Notes under the pieces: generated by a model
Database searches by the model: none
Told to the model about the DNA's origin: nothing
What the model saw: only the letters and a program-made list of their open reading frames with translations
Program-made: the position numbers and the translations under genes
Assembly: GCF_900104385.1 (NCBI RefSeq)
Contig: NZ_FNJA01000005.1
Location: forward strand, 124,001 to 188,000
From: Rhodoferax sp. OV413
GTDB lineage: Bacteria; Pseudomonadota; Gammaproteobacteria; Burkholderiales; Burkholderiaceae_C
Direction of reading: 5' to 3'
Length of the DNA: 64,000 nt
Shown here: piece by piece, positions 36,386 to 45,157 of the stretch
Position numbering within the stretch: the stretch's first letter is position 1
How the letters are laid out: each line of letters starts with the position of its first letter

Positions 36386-37456
36386 ATGTTGAAGCAGACA
36401 ATTTCTTTCCAATGGCTGGCGCCTTGGGCGCTCAGTCTGGGCCTGGCGTTTTCCGCCCAGGCCCAGACAGCGTTGAAACATTGGCCGCCCGAGGCTGCGA
36501 CACAGCTGGAGAACCTGATCCAGGCTAATGCCAACAAGGGCGCGTTTGCGGTGTTTGACGCCGACAACACCACCTACAACAACGATCTTGAAGAGTCCTT
36601 GCTGCCATTTCTGGAAATGAAGGGCATTCTGAGCCGCGACAAGCTCGACCCAGCTTTGAAGCTGATTCCTTTCAAGGACATTGACGGCCACAAGGAAAGC
36701 CTGAACAGCTATTACTACCGCCTGTGCGAGATTGACGACCAGGTCTGCTACCCCTGGGTAGCCCAGGTGTTTTCGGGCTACACCCTGCGCGAGCTCAAGG
36801 GCTGGGTCGACGAAATGCTGGCTGCGGGCCAACCCATCCCCGCGACCTATTACGAAGGCACGGCGCTGAAGACCATCGCCGTCAAGCCGCCGAAGTTCTA
36901 TACCGGCATGCAAGAGCTCTACAACAAGCTGATGGAGAACGGTATCGAGGTCTATGTGGTGAGCGCCGCCAGCGAAGAGCTGGTCCGCATGGTGCTGGCC
37001 GACCCGAAGAATGGCTACAACATCAAGCCGCAGAACGTGATTGGCGTCGGCCTGCAGCTGAAAGACCGCAAGACCGGCGAACTCACCAATGCGCGCAAAT
37101 TGATAGCCGCCAAGAAGTACGACCCCGCAGTCTTGCTGGACCATGAATTGACACCCGCGCTGTGGGCACCGATGACCTGGTTCGAGGGCAAACAAGCCGC
37201 GATCCACACCTACATCGACGAATGGAAGAAGCCGATTCTGGTGGCGGGCGACACGCCGGTGAGCGACGGCCCCATGCTGTTCCGCGGTACCGATGTAGAG
37301 CGTGGCGGCCTGCGCGTCTGGGTGAACCGCAAAGACAAATACCTGGTGCAGATCCAGGCCATGCAAAAGAAGAATGCCGAAGCCCAGAAGGCCCAAGGCC
37401 TGCCCGTGACGGCGGACCGCAACTGGGTGGTGGTCAAGTCGGAACAGATCCAGTAA
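36386..37456 (+). CDS. pchP: Phosphorylcholine phosphatase-like HAD hydrolase
   Basis: This 356-residue exported HAD phosphatase has a signal peptide (LAPWALSLGLAFSAQAQ). HAD motif I is FDADNTTYN (Asp58, Asp60), motif II VVSAASEEL near residue 190, and motif III with the acidic pair LVAGDTPVSDGPML near 288. This pattern (DxDNT, SAA, GDTPxSD) matches periplasmic phosphorylcholine phosphatase PchP of Pseudomonas, which releases choline from phosphorylcholine derived from host lipids. The location inside a betaine catabolic cluster agrees. A phosphoserine phosphatase-like activity is the alternative. Confidence 0.82.
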   Translation: MLKQTISFQWLAPWALSLGLAFSAQAQTALKHWPPEAATQLENLIQANANKGAFAVFDADNTTYNNDLEESLLPFLEMKGILSRDKLDPALKLIPFKDIDGHKESLNSYYYRLCEIDDQVCYPWVAQVFSGYTLRELKGWVDEMLAAGQPIPATYYEGTALKTIAVKPPKFYTGMQELYNKLMENGIEVYVVSAASEELVRMVLADPKNGYNIKPQNVIGVGLQLKDRKTGELTNARKLIAAKKYDPAVLLDHELTPALWAPMTWFEGKQAAIHTYIDEWKKPILVAGDTPVSDGPMLFRGTDVERGGLRVWVNRKDKYLVQIQAMQKKNAEAQKAQGLPVTADRNWVVVKSEQIQ

Positions 37457-37499
37457 GCCCACGGTTGCGCATTTCCCTATCCCTACAAAGAGATCCCCC

Positions 37500-38033
37500 A
37501 TGAATCCCCAACTCCCCATTGAAGTGAACGCCGACACCGGCGTCTGGACCACCGACGGCCTGCCGATGATCTACGTGCCGCGCCACTTCTTCGTCAACAA
37601 CCATGTTGAAACCGAGGCCGTGGTGGGTCGGGAGGTGTATGCGCCGGCGCTGTACAAGGCTGGCCACCGCTCGGCCTACTTCTGGTGCCAGCAAGAAGCC
37701 GCCACCCATGGCCTGAGCGGCATGGCGGTGTACGAGCACTACCTGAAACGCCTGTCGCAACGCGGCTGGGGCCTGTTCTCCTTCGTCGAGGCCGACGCCA
37801 CCACCGGCCACGCCCAGGTCAAGCTGGAGCACTCGGTGTTCGTGCTGGCGCAAGGCATTGCCGGCGTGCCGGTGGACCACAGCAAGGTCTGCTACCTGTT
37901 CGCCGGCTGGTTCTCGGGTGCGATGGACTGGGTGCTGGAAACCAGCGGCTCGGCCGTGCGCACCACCAGCGTCGAGACCCAATGTGCAGCAGAAGGCCAT
38001 AGCCACTGCGTTTTCACCGTCAGCCCCCTCTAG
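37500..38033 (+). CDS. 4-vinyl reductase (4VR)-domain protein of betaine clusters (DUF5943-like)
   Basis: This 177-residue cytoplasmic protein has a C-terminal 4VR/XylR-N-like ligand domain with SKVCYLFAGWFSGAMDWVLE and TSVETQCAAEGHSHCVFTVS; three Cys and a His in the last 40 residues are set as in metal- or hydrocarbon-binding V4R proteins. The N-terminal part (TDGLPMIYVPRHFFVNNHVE) is family-specific. It directly precedes dgcA (9-base gap), as a similar gene does in Pseudomonas (PA5397 type, recalled). It may be an assembly or regulatory factor for dimethylglycine demethylase, but no function is proven. Confidence 0.85.
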   Translation: MNPQLPIEVNADTGVWTTDGLPMIYVPRHFFVNNHVETEAVVGREVYAPALYKAGHRSAYFWCQQEAATHGLSGMAVYEHYLKRLSQRGWGLFSFVEADATTGHAQVKLEHSVFVLAQGIAGVPVDHSKVCYLFAGWFSGAMDWVLETSGSAVRTTSVETQCAAEGHSHCVFTVSPL

Positions 38034-38042
38034 AGATCCGCC

Positions 38043-40103
38043 ATGCGCTACCCGCATTTGTTTGAGCCCATCCGCCTGAACCAGGTTCTGCTGCGCAACC
38101 GCATCGTCAGCACTGCGCATGCCGAGGTGTATGCCGAAGGCGGCAACCCGACCGAGCGCTACATCCGCTATTACGAAGAAAAGGCCAAGGGCGGCGTGGG
38201 CCTGGCGATTTGCGGCGGCTCTAGCCCGGTATCGCGCGACAGCCCCTGGTCGTGGTGGAGTTCAGTGAACTTGGCCACCAACAAAGTGATTGAGCCGCTG
38301 GCGACGCTGGCGGAAACCATGCACAAGCATGGCGCCAAGCTGATGATCCAGGCCACCCACATGGGCCGGCGCAATGCCTGGCATGGCTTTGACTGGCCAC
38401 ACCTGGTCAGCCCCTCCGGCATCCGCGAGCCGGTGCACCGTGGCAACGCCAAGACGATTGAAATCGAAGAAATCCGCCGCATCGTGGCCGACTACGGCCG
38501 TGCCGCCAAGCGGGTGAAGGATGCGGGCCTGGACGGCATCGAAATCTCCGCAGCCCACCAGCAGCTGATCGACCAGTTCTGGAGCCCGCGCGTCAACCGC
38601 CGAACCGACGAATACGGCGGCAGCCTGGAGAACCGCCTGCGCTTCGGCATGGAAGTGCTGCAGGCTGTGCGCGAGCAGGTCGGCGCCGACTTCTGCGTCG
38701 GCATGCGCATGTGCGGCGACGAATTCCATGAAGACGGCATCAGCCACGAAATGGCGAAGGAAATCGCCCAGGCCATGAGCGAGAGCGGCCTGATCGACTT
38801 CCTCAGTGTGGTCGGCTCCGGTGCCGACACCCACAACACCCTGGTCAACTGCATGCCGCCGATGGCGCTGCCGCCCGAACCTTTTGTGCACCTGGCGGCC
38901 GGCATCAAGTCTGTCTCCAAAGTGCCGGTGATGCACGCCCAGAGCATCCGCGATGCATCGCAGGCCGAGCGCATCCTGGCCACCGGCATGGTCGACATGG
39001 TGGGCATGACCCGCGCGCAGATTGCCGACCCGCACATGGTCATCAAGATCCGCGACGGCAAGGAGGACCAGATCAAGCAATGCGTCGGCGCCAACTACTG
39101 CATCGACCGCCAGTACAACGGCCTGGATGTCCTCTGCATCCAGAACGCAGCTACCAGCCGCGAAGAAACCATGCCGCATGTGATCGAGAAGACCACCGGC
39201 AAGCGCCGCAAGGTGGTGGTGGTCGGTGGCGGCCCGGCCGGGCTGGAAGCCGCCCGCGTGGCGCGCGAGCGCGGCCATGACGTGGTGCTGTTCGAGAAGA
39301 ACGCCTTGGTCGGTGGCCAGGTGAACCTGGCGGCCAAGCCGCCGAAGCGCGAACAGATGGCCGGCATCATCCGCTGGTTCGATATGGAAACCCTGCGCCT
39401 GGGCGTGGACCGCCGTTTGGGCGTGGCCGCCACCCAGGAAATGATCCTGGCCGAGCAGCCCGACATCGTGGTGCTGGCCACCGGCGGACTGCCGCACACC
39501 GGCCAGACGCCGGCCTGGGGCGCAGCCGAGGGCCTGTGCGTCAGCGGTTGGGACATCCTGTCGGGCGCGGTGGCACCGGGTGAAAACGTGCTGGTCTACG
39601 ACAGCATCAGCACCCATGCGGGCACCGGCGTGGCCGACTTCATCGCCGCCCGCGGCAAGCTGGTGGAGATCGTCACCCCCGACGTCAAGGTGGCCGATGA
39701 CGTGGGTGGCACCACCTTCCCAATCTTCTACCGCCAGCTGTATGCCAATGCCGTGATCCAGACGCCCAACTTCTGGCTGGAAAAGGTCTACCGCGAAGGT
39801 GACAAGCTGATCGCCGTGCTGAAGAACGAATACACCGAAGCGCTGGAAGAGCGCGCCGTGGACCAGGTGGTGGTCGAGAACGGCATTCTGCCGAACGACG
39901 GCCTGTACTGGCAGCTCAAGCCGCTGTCGCTGAACAAAGGCCAGACCGATATCGAAGCCCTGTACGACGCCAAGCCGCAGCCTGGTTTGAGCCAAACCAC
40001 CGGCAATGGCAACTTCCTGCTGTACCGCGTGGGCGACTGCGTCTCCATGCACAACATCCACGCCGCGATCTACGACTCGCTGCGTCTGTGCAAGGACTTC
40101 TAA
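38043..40103 (+). CDS. dgcA: Dimethylglycine demethylase flavoprotein subunit
   Basis: This 686-residue protein of the trimethylamine dehydrogenase/2,4-dienoyl-CoA reductase type has an FMN-binding TIM barrel (residues 1-340; RNRIVSTAHAEVYAEGGNPT, DGIEISAAHQQLIDQFWSPR), an iron-sulfur region and two Rossmann domains (RRKVVVVGGGPAGLEAARVA near 390). It removes one methyl from dimethylglycine to give sarcosine. The iron-sulfur Cys set has Cys347, Cys353 and Cys365 but Ala350 where TMADH has its second Cys. The dgcB ATG follows after 1 base. The context with dgcB and ETF genes makes the assignment firm. Confidence 0.93.
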   Translation: MRYPHLFEPIRLNQVLLRNRIVSTAHAEVYAEGGNPTERYIRYYEEKAKGGVGLAICGGSSPVSRDSPWSWWSSVNLATNKVIEPLATLAETMHKHGAKLMIQATHMGRRNAWHGFDWPHLVSPSGIREPVHRGNAKTIEIEEIRRIVADYGRAAKRVKDAGLDGIEISAAHQQLIDQFWSPRVNRRTDEYGGSLENRLRFGMEVLQAVREQVGADFCVGMRMCGDEFHEDGISHEMAKEIAQAMSESGLIDFLSVVGSGADTHNTLVNCMPPMALPPEPFVHLAAGIKSVSKVPVMHAQSIRDASQAERILATGMVDMVGMTRAQIADPHMVIKIRDGKEDQIKQCVGANYCIDRQYNGLDVLCIQNAATSREETMPHVIEKTTGKRRKVVVVGGGPAGLEAARVARERGHDVVLFEKNALVGGQVNLAAKPPKREQMAGIIRWFDMETLRLGVDRRLGVAATQEMILAEQPDIVVLATGGLPHTGQTPAWGAAEGLCVSGWDILSGAVAPGENVLVYDSISTHAGTGVADFIAARGKLVEIVTPDVKVADDVGGTTFPIFYRQLYANAVIQTPNFWLEKVYREGDKLIAVLKNEYTEALEERAVDQVVVENGILPNDGLYWQLKPLSLNKGQTDIEALYDAKPQPGLSQTTGNGNFLLYRVGDCVSMHNIHAAIYDSLRLCKDF

Positions 40104-40104
40104 G

Positions 40105-41991
40105 ATGTTGCAGCACCTTGTAAGCGCGGTCTTCTGGCTGGCAGTCCTGGGCCTGGCCTGGGGCCTGGCGCGCCGCGCTCTTATATGGAAAACAGGCCGT
40201 TCGAGCACAGTTGACCTGCGCGGGCTGCTACAAATACCGAAGCGTTACTTTGTTGACCTGCACGATGTGGTGGCGCGCGAGCCGTTTGTCGCACGGGCCC
40301 ACGTCGGCGTCGCCGGCGGTGCCATCCTGGCGCTAGCGCTGGTGGCGCTGAACTACGGCCTGGGTCTGTACTGGCGCAGTCTGGACGCAGTGCTACTGCT
40401 GGCCGGCCTGATGATGCTGGCCGGCTCCATCGCCATGGCCTCACGGCGCCGCCAAGCCCCAGCGCGCTTGTCCCAAGGCCCGTGGAGCCGCCTGCCCTAT
40501 TCGCTGATGCTGTTCGCGCTGGCCGTGGCCCTGGTGGGTGTAGTGGCCTTGACCGGCACCGCGCTGGCGCCCTGGCTGGCCGGCCTGATCAGCCTGGCAT
40601 TTGCTGCTGGCGCCGCCGAGCTGGCACTCGGCATAGGCCTGGGTGGACCGATGAAACATGCGGTGGCCGGCCTGCTGCACCTGGGCTTGCATCCACGCCC
40701 CGAGCGCTTCAGCGCCGACAAACGCTTCGCCACCGCGCTCAAAACCCTGGCTCTGACCGCCGACGACATGGGCGTGGGCAAACCGGCCGATTTCGCCTGG
40801 AACAAGCTGCTGTCCTTCGACGCCTGCGTGCAGTGCGGCAAGTGCGAAGCCGCCTGCCCGGCCTTTGCCGCCGGCCAGCCACTGAACCCGAAGAAGCTGA
40901 TCCAGGACCTGGTGGTTGGCATGAGCGCCAAGAGCGATGCCAACTACGCCGGTAGCCCGTATCCCGGCCAGAAGGTCGGCGAGCATGCGGGCGCACCGCA
41001 TTTGCCCATCGTCAACGGCCTTATCAACAGCGACACGCTGTGGTCCTGCACCACCTGCCGCGCCTGCGTGCAGGAATGCCCGATGCTGATCGAGCACGTG
41101 GATGCCATCGTCGACATGCGCCGCCACATGACACTGGTCGGTGGCGTGGTGCCGAACAAGGGCATGGAAGCGCTGGAACAGCTGCGCGACACCGATACCG
41201 TCGGCGGCTTCCCGCTGACAGCCCGGCACCACTGGGCGGCCGACCTGAACGTGCCGCTACTCGATGTTGGCGGCCAGACCGACTGGCTGGTGCTGGTGGG
41301 CGAAGGCGGCTTCGACATGCGCTACCAGCGCACCCTGCGCGCCTTCATCAAGACGCTGCAAAAAGCCGGACTGAAGATCGCCCTGCTGGGCGCAGCCGAA
41401 ACCGATTGCGGCGACCTGGCCCGGCGACTGGGCGACGAAGCCGGCTTCCAGCGCCTGTCGCAGCGCCTGATCGCCACCCTGAAGACCCGCGGTTTCCTGC
41501 ACATCGTGACCCCCGATCCGCACATCTTCCATTCGCTGAAGAACGAATACCCGGCCATGGGCGGCATCTTCGACGTATGGCACCACACCCAGCTGCTGGC
41601 CGAGCTACTGGCCAAAGGCCAGCTACAGCCCACGCGTGCCGGCAGCCTGGAAGCCGTGACCTACCACGACCCCTGCTACCTGGGCCGCTACGGCCGCGAA
41701 GTCGATGCGCCACGTGCCGTGCTCAAAGGCATAGGTATCAAGGTGGTGGAGATGGAACGCAGCCGCGAACGTGGCCGCTGCTGTGGCGGCGGTGGCGGTG
41801 CGCCGTTTACCGACATCCCCGGCAGCACCCGCATCCCGGACATCCGAATTGCCGACGCCAAGAGCACCGGCGCCGGCATCGTGGCCGTGGCCTGCCCCAA
41901 CTGCACGGCCATGCTGGAAGGCGTGGTCGGCCCCCGGCCCGAAGTGCTGGACATTGCCGAACTGACCGCCCACGCCCTGGAGCTTGCATGA
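40105..41991 (+). CDS. dgcB: Dimethylglycine demethylase iron-sulfur membrane subunit
   Basis: This 628-residue protein has N-terminal membrane helices (VSAVFWLAVLGLAWGLARRA; further helices up to residue 200), two 4Fe-4S motifs (CVQCGKCEAACP near 240 and CTTCRACVQECP near 315) and C-terminal CCG-type Cys-rich motifs (HDPCYLGRYGREV, RCCGGGGG, CPNC). This is the heterodisulfide-reductase-like plan of DgcB. It likely accepts electrons from DgcA and passes them to the quinone pool or the ETF encoded next. The stop overlaps the next ATG (ATGA). Confidence 0.94.
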   Translation: MLQHLVSAVFWLAVLGLAWGLARRALIWKTGRSSTVDLRGLLQIPKRYFVDLHDVVAREPFVARAHVGVAGGAILALALVALNYGLGLYWRSLDAVLLLAGLMMLAGSIAMASRRRQAPARLSQGPWSRLPYSLMLFALAVALVGVVALTGTALAPWLAGLISLAFAAGAAELALGIGLGGPMKHAVAGLLHLGLHPRPERFSADKRFATALKTLALTADDMGVGKPADFAWNKLLSFDACVQCGKCEAACPAFAAGQPLNPKKLIQDLVVGMSAKSDANYAGSPYPGQKVGEHAGAPHLPIVNGLINSDTLWSCTTCRACVQECPMLIEHVDAIVDMRRHMTLVGGVVPNKGMEALEQLRDTDTVGGFPLTARHHWAADLNVPLLDVGGQTDWLVLVGEGGFDMRYQRTLRAFIKTLQKAGLKIALLGAAETDCGDLARRLGDEAGFQRLSQRLIATLKTRGFLHIVTPDPHIFHSLKNEYPAMGGIFDVWHHTQLLAELLAKGQLQPTRAGSLEAVTYHDPCYLGRYGREVDAPRAVLKGIGIKVVEMERSRERGRCCGGGGGAPFTDIPGSTRIPDIRIADAKSTGAGIVAVACPNCTAMLEGVVGPRPEVLDIAELTAHALELA

Positions 41992-43088
41992 CCGTACACA
42001 CACCCGTGCGCCGTGTTGATCCACGCCGCCCCGCCATCATCACGCCGGCCGGCCTGCGCCGCATCGTGCTGGGCAGCAGCGAGGGCGAGCGGCTGGCGGC
42101 CAGCCTGTCGCATGGCCCGGTGGTCAAACCGGTACGTAGTGCCGGCCCATTCAGCCGCACCACGCTGGTGGTGACCCACGCCGAGCGCGGCGCCCTGACC
42201 GATGGCGCGCGCCAGGCGATTGCCGCCGCCGCCATCCTGGCCGCTGCCGACACCGAGGTGCTGGTGGCGGTACTGGGCGCCTGCCAGGACGATGCCGCCG
42301 CCCTGGGCGTGGATCGCCTGCTGGTGCTGGACGACCTGGACACCGGCCGCTACCAGCCCACTGCCTGTGTGCGCTGGCTGCAAGGCCTGCAGACCCGCTA
42401 CAGCCCCACGCAATGGCTGTTTGCCGACAGCGGCGCCGACGGCCAGCTGGGCCGCCGCTTTGCCGTTCAAGCCGGACTGGACCTGGCCTGCGGCGTGGTC
42501 GAGCTGGGAGCCGACGCACTGCGCGTGCCGGCCAACAGCCGCCAGGACTGGCTGCGCCCGCACGCTCCCGTGATGCTGCTGGCCAAGGCCGTGGCCAGTA
42601 CCAAGCTGCCCTTCGTCGGCCTGGGCCTGCGCGAAGCCGCACCCGCCTTGCCTGCCGCCATCGAGGCCGGCATTGAAGACCTGGGCCTGAAAGCCGGCGA
42701 CCCGCAAACCCTGGCGCTGGAAGAAGCCGACTTCATCCTTGCCGCCGGCAATGGCGTGACCGACCTGCCGCTGTTCCATTCGCTGGCGCTGGAAGTCGGC
42801 GCGGCCGTAGGCGCGTCCCGCGTGGCGGTGGACGATGGCCGCTTTGCCCGGGCCCAGCAGATCGGTGCCACCGGCAAGACCGTGTCGGCATCCGGCTACC
42901 TGGCGCTAGGCATCTCCGGTGCGGTACAGCATTTGCAAGGTATCAAGGACTGCCGCCATGTGATTGCGGTGAACCTGGATGCCTCGGCCCCGATCGCGCG
43001 CCGCGCCGACCTGACCGTGGTGGAAGACAGCGCCGCCCTGATGCAAGCCCTGCTCGGCCTGGTACGCAAACAAAAGGAAGGCGCATGA
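41988..43088 (+). CDS. etfA: Electron transfer flavoprotein alpha-type subunit of the dgc system
   Basis: This 366-residue ETF alpha homologue has the FAD-binding C-terminal domain with KTVSASGYLALGISGAVQHL and DASAPIARRADLTVVED. The N-terminal extension of about 40 residues (VHTPVRRVDPRRPAI) is longer than in housekeeping EtfA. The pair with the next gene forms a dedicated ETF for dimethylglycine demethylation, matching the dgcAB-etfAB order of Pseudomonas. It overlaps dgcB and the beta gene by 4 bases at each end. Confidence 0.9.
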   Translation: MTVHTPVRRVDPRRPAIITPAGLRRIVLGSSEGERLAASLSHGPVVKPVRSAGPFSRTTLVVTHAERGALTDGARQAIAAAAILAAADTEVLVAVLGACQDDAAALGVDRLLVLDDLDTGRYQPTACVRWLQGLQTRYSPTQWLFADSGADGQLGRRFAVQAGLDLACGVVELGADALRVPANSRQDWLRPHAPVMLLAKAVASTKLPFVGLGLREAAPALPAAIEAGIEDLGLKAGDPQTLALEEADFILAAGNGVTDLPLFHSLALEVGAAVGASRVAVDDGRFARAQQIGATGKTVSASGYLALGISGAVQHLQGIKDCRHVIAVNLDASAPIARRADLTVVEDSAALMQALLGLVRKQKEGA

Positions 43089-43837
43089 GCACGATCACCG
43101 TCCTGGTTGCCCCGCGCATCCACCCCACCAGCCAACGCGCCACGCGCTGCAAAGCCGATGCCACGGCCGTCGCCCTGGGCCTGGAACTGGGCTTGCCGCT
43201 GCGCATGCTCAGTGCCGGCAGCATGGGCGATAGCGTGGCCCGCGACTACCTGGCCCTGGGTGCGCCCAAGCTGGAGATTCTGCAATGCGCCAGCGATGCA
43301 TCGCTGCTGGACGCCTTGCTGCCCGCGCTGCGCGATGTGCCCTGGGTGCTGACCGGCACCCGCAGCGAAGCCGACCAGGGCACGGGCGTGCTGCCCTATG
43401 CCTTGGCCGCCGCGCTGGGGCGCCCAGTAGTCACCGATGTGCTGGCGGTACAGCCGGACGGCGCTGCCTGGATCGTCACCCAGGCCCTGCCCAAGGGTGC
43501 ACGGCGGCGCCTGCGGGTACAGGCCCCGGCGGTACTGGCCGTGAGCGCGGCCGCACCGCTGACGCTGCGCCACGCGCTGGCCGATGCCGTCACTGGCCAG
43601 ATCGTCCATACCGCCGTCGCCCGCACTGCAACCGCAACGCCGGCCGGCCAGCTGGTACCAACCAGCAAGCGCCGCAAGCTGCTGGAAGCCAAGACCGTGC
43701 AGAGTGGCCATGCGCGCATGCTGGGAGCGATCGAATCGCCGTCCACCGGCGGCACCGTGATCCAGACCGGCACACCCGATTCCAAGGCCCAGGCAGTTCT
43801 GGACTACCTGCGTAGCCATTCTCTTGTGAGTTTTTAA
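43085..43837 (+). CDS. etfB: Electron transfer flavoprotein beta-type subunit of the dgc system
   Basis: This 250-residue ETF beta homologue has TVLVAPRIHPTSQRATRCK at the start, SMGDSVARDYLALGAPKLEI in the nucleotide-binding fold and LVTGTRSEADQGTGVLPYAL-like text (LTGTRSEADQGTGVLPYALA). It partners the gene before it (4-base overlap). It is followed 20 bases later by gbcA with a strong ribosome site (GAAGGAGAC). Confidence 0.9.
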   Translation: MSTITVLVAPRIHPTSQRATRCKADATAVALGLELGLPLRMLSAGSMGDSVARDYLALGAPKLEILQCASDASLLDALLPALRDVPWVLTGTRSEADQGTGVLPYALAAALGRPVVTDVLAVQPDGAAWIVTQALPKGARRRLRVQAPAVLAVSAAAPLTLRHALADAVTGQIVHTAVARTATATPAGQLVPTSKRRKLLEAKTVQSGHARMLGAIESPSTGGTVIQTGTPDSKAQAVLDYLRSHSLVSF

Positions 43838-43857
43838 GCATTGAAGGAGACGCCACC

Positions 43858-45114
43858 ATGACCAACCCCATTTCTGCGCAGACCCTGCTAACCCGTGAGT
43901 TGCTGGCGCGCCGCCGCCCCGGCTACAGCCTGGAGGCACCGTTCTACCTCAGCGACACCTTGCTGCAGGCCGATATGGAACACATCTTCGGCAAGCACTG
44001 GATCTTCGTTGCGGTAGAGCCGCAAGTGCCCGAAGCCGGCGACTACATCACCGTGGACTTCGGCAAGAACTCGATCCTGATCGTGCGCGACGACGACATG
44101 CAGATCAAGGCCTTCCACAACGTCTGCCGGCACCGCGGTTCGCGCCTGTGCGCCACCCAGCAAGGCGTGGTGGGCAACATCGTCTGCCCTTACCACCAGT
44201 GGACCTACGACCTGAGCGGCCAGTTGATCCATGCCAAACACATGGGCGACGACTTCAACCCCAAAGGTCTGGGCCTGAAACCGGTGCACGTGCGCAGCCT
44301 GGCCGGCCTGATCTTCATCTGCCTGGCCAAGAACCCGCCCGAAGATTTCGAGCAAATGGTGACCGAGATGACGCCCTACCTGGCCCCGCACCGGCTGCAA
44401 GACTGCAAGGTGGCGGCCCAGATCGACATCGTCGAAGACTGCAACTGGAAGCTCACCATGGAGAACAACCGCGAGTGCTACCACTGCGTGAGCAACCATC
44501 CCGAGCTGACCATCTCGCTGTACGAATACGGCTTCGGCTACCAGCCCGACGAGCACAACAAGGACGAACTGCAGCGCTTCCAGGACATCATGGCCGCCAA
44601 CCACGAGCGCTGGGAAGGCATGGGCCTGCCCTCGGCCGAGATCGACACCCTGGACGACCGCATCACCGGCTTCCGCACCCAGCGCCTGCCGATCGACCGC
44701 TCGGGCCAGTCGCAAACCATGAATGCCGAGGTGGCTTCCAAGAAATTGCTAGCAGACTTCGTAGATCCGGCGCTCGGCGGACTGTCTTTCTGGACCCAAC
44801 CGAACTCCTGGCACCACTTCATGAGCGACCACATTGTCAGCTTCACCGTGCTGCCGATCTCGGCCACCAAGACCCTGGTGCGCACCACCTGGTGCGTGCA
44901 CAAGGACGCGGTCGAGGGCGTGGACTACACCAAGGAAAACCTGACCGCCGTGTGGAACGCCACCAACGACCAGGACCGCCGCCTGGTCGAAGAGTCGCAG
45001 ATCGGCATCGCCACCGGCGCCTACGAGCCAGGCCCGTACTCGCCGTTCACCGAAGGCCTGGTGGAGAAGTTTTGCAACTGGTACGTGAACCGCCTGAGCG
45101 AACTGACCAAGTAA
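43858..45114 (+). CDS. gbcA: Glycine betaine monooxygenase oxygenase subunit (Rieske)
   Basis: This 418-residue Rieske non-haem iron oxygenase demethylates glycine betaine to dimethylglycine and formaldehyde. The Rieske 2Fe-2S ligands are in CRHRGSRLC (Cys, His) and CPYHQWTYDLSG (Cys, His), residues about 90-120. The mononuclear iron site is in ENNRECYHCVSNHPELT. It is 20 bases after etfB and 43 before its reductase gene gbcB. The length fits GbcA. Confidence 0.95.
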   Translation: MTNPISAQTLLTRELLARRRPGYSLEAPFYLSDTLLQADMEHIFGKHWIFVAVEPQVPEAGDYITVDFGKNSILIVRDDDMQIKAFHNVCRHRGSRLCATQQGVVGNIVCPYHQWTYDLSGQLIHAKHMGDDFNPKGLGLKPVHVRSLAGLIFICLAKNPPEDFEQMVTEMTPYLAPHRLQDCKVAAQIDIVEDCNWKLTMENNRECYHCVSNHPELTISLYEYGFGYQPDEHNKDELQRFQDIMAANHERWEGMGLPSAEIDTLDDRITGFRTQRLPIDRSGQSQTMNAEVASKKLLADFVDPALGGLSFWTQPNSWHHFMSDHIVSFTVLPISATKTLVRTTWCVHKDAVEGVDYTKENLTAVWNATNDQDRRLVEESQIGIATGAYEPGPYSPFTEGLVEKFCNWYVNRLSELTK

Positions 45115-45157
45115 GCGCCTACCAACCACCCGTAATCTGCCCGCTGCGCACCTGCCC

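Noticed and set aside
35450-40208. Long minus-strand frames (700 and 648 codons) opposite the binding-protein, pchP and dgcA genes
   Set aside because: They are His/Gly/Val-rich shadows without motifs, and the plus-strand genes are well supported.
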